From positions 1-11,956 of the forward strand of contig JAIWNK010000033.1 in NCBI GenBank assembly GCA_020216845.1: a DNA stretch of 11,956 nt. Direction: 5' to 3'. Under the pieces are notes generated by a model. It searched no databases, was not told where the DNA came from, and saw nothing but the letters and a program-made list of their open reading frames with translations. Positions 7,197 through 11,956 of the stretch are shown here, piece by piece (within the stretch, counting starts at the first letter, position 1; every line of letters begins with the position of its first letter). The stretch is from Anaerolinea sp. (GTDB lineage Bacteria; Chloroflexota; Anaerolineae; Anaerolineales; Anaerolineaceae). A program made the position numbers and the translations under genes.

Positions 7197-7223
7197 GAGG
7201 CTTTGGCTACATTCAAAATAAAA

Positions 7224-9728
7224 TTACAATACGCTCATCGGGTCCACTTCCACCCGCCACTGTTCGCCCAATGGCAAATATCGGCGCAACCAGCGTGTCG
7301 GCTGCGGCCCACACAACAGAATCTGCCAGCGAAACTTTCCATCCAATCGCTCATAATAACACGGCACCGGCCCGATCATCCTTGTCGCTGCGCTTTCTTC
7401 CTCTTCAAGAAAAAGCCGCAAACGTTGTGCCAGAGCTTCAGTTGCCTTACGCGCCGCCTCAGCGGTCTCATCGCGATATTCCAGCCGCACCAGCCGCGCA
7501 AATGGCGGATAGCCTATCTTGCGGCGCTGCTCCAATTCCCAGGCATAAAAACCATCCCAGTCATAGCGCGCCGCAAATTGAATCGCCGCAGCATCCGGCT
7601 GAAAGGTCTGCAAAAACACTTGCCCCCCCAGAGAACTGCGGCCAGCACGCCCTGCCACCTGCGTCAATAGCTGAAACGTGCGCTCCGCAGCACGAAAATC
7701 TGGAAAATTTAGCCCCACATCAGCGAGCACCACCCCCACCAAAGTCACCAATGGCAAATCCAGGCTCTTTGCCAACATCTGCGTGCCAATCAGCACATCC
7801 GCTCGATGATGCACAAAATGCGAAAGCAACAGATCGTGAGCACCCTTATGCCGTGCTGTTTCTGCGTCCCAACGCAAGGTGCGCGCAGATGGGAACAAAC
7901 GCTGCACTTCTGCCTCAACCTTTTCCACCCCCGCCCCATATTGCCGAATTTGATCGCTGCCACATTCTGAACAACGCTTCGGCATCTGCCGGCGATAGTT
8001 GCAGGTATGACATTCCAGGCTTTGCCGTCCCTCATGAAAGGTCAATGGCAAATCACAACGCGGACAGCGCACCACTGCCCCACACTTTCGACAAAAGACA
8101 TAGGTTGCCGAGCCGCGGCGGTTGAGGAACAAAATTGCTTGCTGTTGACGGGCCAATACCTCGCCAAGAGCTGCCTGTAAGCCCCGGCTAAACATCAACC
8201 GGTTACCAGCTTTGAGCTCCTCGCGCATATCCACCACCGTTACCGGCGGCAAAGGCAGAGAAGTCAGCCCATCTTCTCCCCCTCCAGTCTGCATCCCCCC
8301 TTCCACCCGTTGCGTCTGCACCATTTGCCGATGCGCCAGCAAACGCAGCGGCAGCTTCAACACCGTCCAATGTTGTTGCTGCGCCCGAAACGCCTGCTCA
8401 ACCGAGGGCGTTGCCGAGCCCAACACCAACACCGCTTGCACAAGCCGCGCATAGGTCTCGGCCACGGTCACAGCATTGTAAAACGGAGCCTCATTCTGCG
8501 CATACGATGCATCATGGCATTCATCCAGCACAATCAGGCCCAGGTTCGGCAACGGCGTGAACAAAGCGCTGCGCGGCCCGACCACAACCGGCAACTCACC
8601 CCGTCGTGCCCGCCGCCAGGTATCATAGCGCTCCCCATCCGAAAGCTGCGAATGCACCAGGCCCACCTGCCCCGGAAAACGCGCCATAAAACGCCGCACC
8701 GTTTGCGGCGTCAACGAAATCTCCGGCACGAGCACCAGTGCCTGACGACCCAAGCGCAACGCCTCCGCCACAGCTTGCAAATAAATTTCTGTTTTCCCCG
8801 AGCCAGTAACGCCGTGCAGCAAAAAGGGCTGCATCTGACCAGAGCGCAATGCATCAAACAAAGCCGCACATGCCGTTTGCTGATCCTGTGTCAAGGTAGG
8901 CGGCTGCATTACCGGCATCACCTCCATACCCTGCAAAGGATCACGCAACCATTCCTCCTCGCCAAAGCGCACCAGGCCCAGCTCTTCTAACCGGCGCAGG
9001 TCTGCTGCATTGCCGCCACTCTCGGCATACACCCATGTCACCAGCACAGGCCCGGCTTGCTCCGCCAGGCTTTGCACCATGCGCAACCGTCGCTCCAACG
9101 CCGCGCCCGGGTTGCTATGTTCCCGCAAACGCTGTTGAGCAACATGCGGCGGCTCGATCAGGTAAACCGTCCTTGCCAGGCGCGGGCGCGCTTGTGGTGG
9201 CAACAACACCGGGCGATCCACCACCCAGCCATTGCGCACCAAAGCTCGCACAGCCTCTTGCCAACGACGATGTGGCAACAACGCCTCCAATTGCCGTCCT
9301 CGCAACGGCCCGCGCTCCTGCAACAGCAACAAAATCTTGTGCTGCAAAGCTGCCGTCGTCACTTGTGGGCTTACCCCGGCTTGCAAAACATACAAACGAT
9401 CCGCATGTTGACGAAGACCGGCCGGCAACATCAGGTCAATACATAACGCCAACGGCGTCAGCATCTCCTCTGCCATCCATTGCGCCAGGGCCAGTTGTGC
9501 CGAAGTCAACACCGGCTCATCATCCAACAGCGCTTCCACCGGGCGCGTCTGCAGAACTTCCGGTTCTTCCAATCTTTGCAACACCACGCCCTGAACGCGG
9601 CGCGTTCCCAACGGGACCACCACCAAACAGCCCACCTGCACCCGCTCAGATAGCTCTTCAGATAAATGATAATCAAAAACCCCTGTTGCCAGGGGAACAT
9701 TTACCGCCACGCGCACATAGTTGGGCAA
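7224..9728 (-). CDS. priA: Primosomal protein N' (PriA replication-restart helicase)
   Basis: The 834-residue protein is a full-length PriA, the 3'-to-5' helicase that reloads the replisome at stalled forks. Seen in order: an N-terminal DNA-binding domain at about 1-105; a winged-helix region at about 110-190; Walker A GVTGSGKT at 306-313; Walker B/DExH box LDECHD at 401-406; GSATPS at 437-442; eight zinc-site cysteines at 546, 549, 555, 558, 573, 576, 586 and 589; GTQMLAKSLD at 648-657; and QVAGRAGR at 690-697. The segment after the DExH box, where PriA usually has an RYHARD-like stretch, reads FYNAVT here. The start is TTG at 9728, with GAGG (9736-9739) seven bases upstream inside the end of the MEMO gene. 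Only three bases separate the two genes, so they are probably co-translated. Helicase identity is certain; activity of the altered loop is unknown. Confidence 0.96.
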   Translation of the reverse strand: MPNYVRVAVNVPLATGVFDYHLSEELSERVQVGCLVVVPLGTRRVQGVVLQRLEEPEVLQTRPVEALLDDEPVLTSAQLALAQWMAEEMLTPLALCIDLMLPAGLRQHADRLYVLQAGVSPQVTTAALQHKILLLLQERGPLRGRQLEALLPHRRWQEAVRALVRNGWVVDRPVLLPPQARPRLARTVYLIEPPHVAQQRLREHSNPGAALERRLRMVQSLAEQAGPVLVTWVYAESGGNAADLRRLEELGLVRFGEEEWLRDPLQGMEVMPVMQPPTLTQDQQTACAALFDALRSGQMQPFLLHGVTGSGKTEIYLQAVAEALRLGRQALVLVPEISLTPQTVRRFMARFPGQVGLVHSQLSDGERYDTWRRARRGELPVVVGPRSALFTPLPNLGLIVLDECHDASYAQNEAPFYNAVTVAETYARLVQAVLVLGSATPSVEQAFRAQQQHWTVLKLPLRLLAHRQMVQTQRVEGGMQTGGGEDGLTSLPLPPVTVVDMREELKAGNRLMFSRGLQAALGEVLARQQQAILFLNRRGSATYVFCRKCGAVVRCPRCDLPLTFHEGRQSLECHTCNYRRQMPKRCSECGSDQIRQYGAGVEKVEAEVQRLFPSARTLRWDAETARHKGAHDLLLSHFVHHRADVLIGTQMLAKSLDLPLVTLVGVVLADVGLNFPDFRAAERTFQLLTQVAGRAGRSSLGGQVFLQTFQPDAAAIQFAARYDWDGFYAWELEQRRKIGYPPFARLVRLEYRDETAEAARKATEALAQRLRLFLEEEESAATRMIGPVPCYYERLDGKFRWQILLCGPQPTRWLRRYLPLGEQWRVEVDPMSVL

Positions 9729-9731
9729 GCT

Positions 9732-10583
9732 TCAACCTCGCTTCAGCACCAACGCGGCGCCATACCCAACCACCGAGCTGACATCGTCGGTCTCTTCTGC
9801 GGACGTGCTGTAATGCACAACTTGTGCCGCATCCGCACCAAGGCGCTGAGCAGCCAACAGCATCGTTACCACCGCCCCCACCCCACAGGCAAACCCCACC
9901 CGGCTACGCTCCGCTTCTAACACCGCCCGCGGGTCAAAAGCAGCCACACGGCGCAACATTTCAGCATCCAATTGCTGCGCCACAGAAAGCGGATAGAAGT
10001 GCGATAAATCCGTGCTTGCCACCAACAGCGCATCCGGCTGATTGCGCAACACATGCGCCAAAACATCTGCCAATGCAGATAGAAAATTCCAATCCTGTGA
10101 ACGCACCATCAACGGCAACAGACGAAAATCCCCGCTCAAAGCCCGCTGCAAGAAGGGCAACTCAATTTCAAGCGAATGTTCCTCGTCAAACGCCACACGC
10201 CGCAAGACCGGTTGCCGTCGCTCCGCCAGGCCCTCATCTACCTGCGCCAGGCCATCTACATCCACCCGCACCTGACCCAAAGGTGTCTGATAGGCCGCAT
10301 GTGCGGTCGTCAATAACGCAGCCTGCGACCAGGCATGATAAGGAGACAAGATCACCACCAAGGGGCGCGTCTGTCCACGAACTGCCCGAAAGGCGTGTGC
10401 TGCCGTACGCCCTGAATAACGATGCCCAGCATGAGGAGCCATCACCCCAATCACAGCTCCTTCTAAAGGCGGCAGCATTGCCTGATCCATCCAGCCATCC
10501 ACCTGCCGCGCCAACACCTCGGCTTTGCCGCTATACCAGGTTCCTGCAATGGGAGAAGGTCGCACTGCTGCCACAGCAGTCAT
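9732..10583 (-). CDS. amrB: AmmeMemoRadiSam system protein B (MEMO1 family)
   Basis: The 283-residue product belongs to the MEMO family, structurally related to extradiol-type dioxygenases. Seen in the sequence (numbered from the ATG): RPSPIAGTWYSG at 8-19; APHAGHRYSG with His51 and His54; SPYH with His83; EEHSLEIELPFLQ starting at 134; TDLSHF with His195; ACGVGAV with Cys233; and SVVGY near 270. His51, His83, His195 and Cys233 sit close to the metal-site residues known for human MEMO1 (His49, His81, His192, Cys244), so the site appears intact. The bacterial function is not established. The AMMECR1 (A) and radical SAM partners are not in this window. ATG at 10583 is preferred over a GTG at 10589 because the latter overlaps the strong AAGGAGG site. 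It is the middle gene of an operon, 13 bases after the M23 gene and 3 bases before priA. Confidence 0.93.
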   Translation of the reverse strand: MTAVAAVRPSPIAGTWYSGKAEVLARQVDGWMDQAMLPPLEGAVIGVMAPHAGHRYSGRTAAHAFRAVRGQTRPLVVILSPYHAWSQAALLTTAHAAYQTPLGQVRVDVDGLAQVDEGLAERRQPVLRRVAFDEEHSLEIELPFLQRALSGDFRLLPLMVRSQDWNFLSALADVLAHVLRNQPDALLVASTDLSHFYPLSVAQQLDAEMLRRVAAFDPRAVLEAERSRVGFACGVGAVVTMLLAAQRLGADAAQVVHYSTSAEETDDVSSVVGYGAALVLKRG

Positions 10584-10588
10584 GCACA

Positions 10589-10595
10589 CCTCCTT
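10589..10595 (-). promoter_or_regulatory. Ribosome binding site that fixes the MEMO-family start
   Basis: AAGGAGG on the minus strand at 10595-10589 lies five bases upstream of ATG 10583. The alternative GTG start at 10589 uses the last base of this site and is therefore unlikely. Confidence 0.85.
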
Positions 10596-10596
10596 C

Positions 10597-11805
10597 CTAT
10601 GGCAAATAATCCCACGGGTTCACGTACGCATGATCCGTACGCAGTTCGAAGTGCAGATGCGGCCCCGTAGAACGGCCCGTACTGCCCATCAACCCAATCA
10701 GCTGCCCTTGATAAACGCTTGCGCCACAGGCAACGTTGATTTGATCCAAATGGGCATACAAAGACTGCCAACCCGTGCCATGATCAATCACAATCACATT
10801 GCCATAACCATAATCATTCCAGCCCGAATAGACCACCACCCCGCCATCCACCGCATAAATGGGTGACCCCATATCGCCATCCACATCAATGCCATAGTGA
10901 TTGGTAGCCGGAGAATAATCATAACCGGACAGGAAATGATTGGTGCTTGGCCAAACAAACGTACCCTGCCCAATGGCACCATCGCTGACCGTGCCACAAT
11001 AGCCAGGGCCCAAAATCTTTGCCACAGCTGGGTCACGTCGAGTAATGCGCGGAGCGCTCCAGGTGATAAAGGTGCGCACGCCACCGGGCACAAACAGCTC
11101 GGTTCCAGCTGCAATATTCGGAAAAGCATAATCACCAATCGTTGCCGGATCAAGATGATTGCCCGGCCAATTGATGATCACCTCGGGTGTCACACCGTAA
11201 AACTCAGCCACCTTTTTCAAGTTATCGCCATTGTTCCAGCGATAAATCAGCCCATTGGTCGGCAAAATCTTCAATTCCTGCCCAGGCTGCAAAAAGTGTG
11301 GGTTATCCGCCAAGACGTCGTAATTGCCGAACAAAATCGTCTCCGGTTTCAGCCCAAACCGTTCAGCAATGCCAAAGATTGTATCACCCGGCTGCACCGT
11401 ATAAACCACAGAATCGTAACGTGGCTTGGCCGGCAGAATGGTGTGCAACAACGCCAGGCGCGGAACCCCTGACGCAGCAGCCATGCCCGTCACCGAAAGA
11501 GACGGCAAGACCGGTTGAGGGGTCGGTGTTGGCTGTATTTGTGCCAAAGCCAGGGCGTTCATTTCATCAATGTTTTGACTTGGTCGTAGCTTGCCCTGCA
11601 GATAAAATGTGCTCATCACCCAAATTACCAACAGAATCAAAGCAAGCGAAACCAACCCTGCTCCCACTCGCAGCGTCACTTCGCCCAGGCCCAATCGCAC
11701 CAGGCCCTCCCAAGCTTGCGTCAAACTCCACCCGTGTTTTTCTTCTGTGTTTATCCCATCGCCACCGGTAAGAACATCCGATTTCGATGATGAATCAGTA
11801 TCCAT
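10597..11805 (-). CDS. Membrane-anchored LysM / M23 peptidoglycan endopeptidase
   Basis: The 402-residue protein (from ATG 11805) has a cytoplasmic N-terminus of about 45 residues, one membrane helix at about 46-68 and an extracytoplasmic part. A Thr-Pro linker (QPTPTPQP, about 90-98) leads to a LysM domain at 133-182 (VVYTVQPGDTIFGIA), a second more diverged LysM at 187-241, and a C-terminal M23 (LytM/lysostaphin-type) domain. The zinc-site residues are present: HxxxD at 303-307 (NHYGIDVDGD), His352 in SLYAHL, and HLH at 383-385 in GPHLHFEL. It should bind peptidoglycan and cut cross-link peptides, or, if it acts as an adaptor, activate other hydrolases; the intact zinc site favours catalysis. 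An upstream ATG at 11844 is rejected because it lies within the -35/-10 spacer of the promoter. It is the first gene of the M23-MEMO-priA operon. Confidence 0.93.
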   Translation of the reverse strand: MDTDSSSKSDVLTGGDGINTEEKHGWSLTQAWEGLVRLGLGEVTLRVGAGLVSLALILLVIWVMSTFYLQGKLRPSQNIDEMNALALAQIQPTPTPQPVLPSLSVTGMAAASGVPRLALLHTILPAKPRYDSVVYTVQPGDTIFGIAERFGLKPETILFGNYDVLADNPHFLQPGQELKILPTNGLIYRWNNGDNLKKVAEFYGVTPEVIINWPGNHLDPATIGDYAFPNIAAGTELFVPGGVRTFITWSAPRITRRDPAVAKILGPGYCGTVSDGAIGQGTFVWPSTNHFLSGYDYSPATNHYGIDVDGDMGSPIYAVDGGVVVYSGWNDYGYGNVIVIDHGTGWQSLYAHLDQINVACGASVYQGQLIGLMGSTGRSTGPHLHFELRTDHAYVNPWDYLP

Positions 11806-11826
11806 CTTTTTTGTTCCTCTGTTTTC

Positions 11827-11855
11827 ATCATAACACAAGCCCATACAACGGTCAA
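11827..11855 (-). promoter_or_regulatory. Promoter of the M23-MEMO-priA operon
   Basis: On the minus strand TTGACC (11855-11850) and TATGAT (11832-11827) are exactly 17 bp apart, each matching consensus at five of six bases. Transcription would start near 11820, just before the GAGG site at 11819-11816, which is ten bases upstream of ATG 11805. This is the best-scoring promoter in the window and settles the start of the M23 gene. Confidence 0.75.
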
Positions 11856-11902
11856 GCGCGATTCCACGGCATTCACAAGCTTGCTTGACAAAGACAAAGA
11901 AA

Positions 11903-11954
11903 GGTCTTCTTCGGTAAAATAGGTATGCTAAAACACTAGAAACCGGAGAAGACC
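11903..11954. repeat. 12-bp inverted repeat at the right edge
   Basis: GGTCTTCTTCGG (11903-11914) pairs with CCGGAGAAGACC (11943-11954) over 12 bp with one T-G wobble, separated by 28 bases. The left arm can also pair with AAGAC at 11891-11895 through GTCTT at 11904-11908. No T-run follows inside the window. A GGAGAAG motif in the right arm could be the ribosome binding site of a plus-strand gene beyond the edge. The repeat could be a regulatory leader, an operator pair or the end of a mobile element; the window stops too soon to decide. Confidence 0.5.
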
Positions 11955-11956
11955 GA

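Noticed and set aside
9035..10609. Long plus-strand open frames opposite priA and the MEMO-family gene
   Set aside because: They are low-complexity Pro/Ala/His-rich shadows of well-supported minus-strand genes.
11806..11844. N-terminal extension of the M23 protein to ATG 11844
   Set aside because: That ATG lies between the -35 and -10 elements of the promoter and has no ribosome binding site.
11885..11920. Plus-strand promoter TTGACA / TAAAAT at the right edge
   Set aside because: The spacing is 24 bases, outside the normal range. AAGACA at 11891-11896 with an 18-base spacer is possible but weak, so it is not listed as a feature.

Overview
The window looks like chromosomal DNA of a free-living bacterium, most likely of the phylum Chloroflexota (class Anaerolineae or a neighbour). 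The clues are circumstantial: a Thr-Pro linker in a membrane-anchored LysM/M23 protein, a two-domain dehydrogenase/Gfo-Idh-MocA oxidoreductase, an M29 aminopeptidase, a recX-rny pair, and an AmmeMemoRadiSam B protein next to priA. No 16S rRNA, tRNA, CRISPR array, phage gene or complete insertion sequence was seen. Four of the eight genes appear to start with TTG or GTG.

Layout from left to right. (1) Positions 1-1839, minus strand: the N-terminal 613 residues of a bi-domain oxidoreductase that runs off the left edge. (2) Positions 1840-1951: a compact divergent promoter region in which a perfect 7-bp inverted repeat supplies a TATAAT box to each strand. (3) Positions 1952-3061, plus strand: an M29 metallo-aminopeptidase. 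(4) Positions 3076-3117: a strong terminator able to serve both converging genes. (5) Minus strand: recX, then rny (ribonuclease Y), overlapping by 8 bases. (6) Positions 5328-5905: a gene-free stretch of 578 bases with a minus-strand promoter, a run of hairpins, a terminator-like hairpin and operator-like palindromes. It is probably a long structured leader or a small RNA upstream of recX. (7) Minus strand: an MFS transporter with its own promoter, whose -35/-10 spacer is almost entirely filled by a palindrome. (8) Minus strand: a tight operon of a LysM/M23 peptidoglycan hydrolase, a MEMO-family protein (AmmeMemoRadiSam B) and priA, driven by a good promoter at 11827-11855. (9) The right edge holds a 12-bp inverted repeat with a 28-base spacer.

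The set is mostly housekeeping: RNA turnover (rny), recombination control (recX), replication restart (priA), cell-wall remodelling (M23), peptide turnover (M29) and efflux (MFS). I found no convincing new multi-gene system. The best leads are the structured stretch upstream of recX, the operator-like palindrome of the MFS gene, and the inverted repeat at the right edge.
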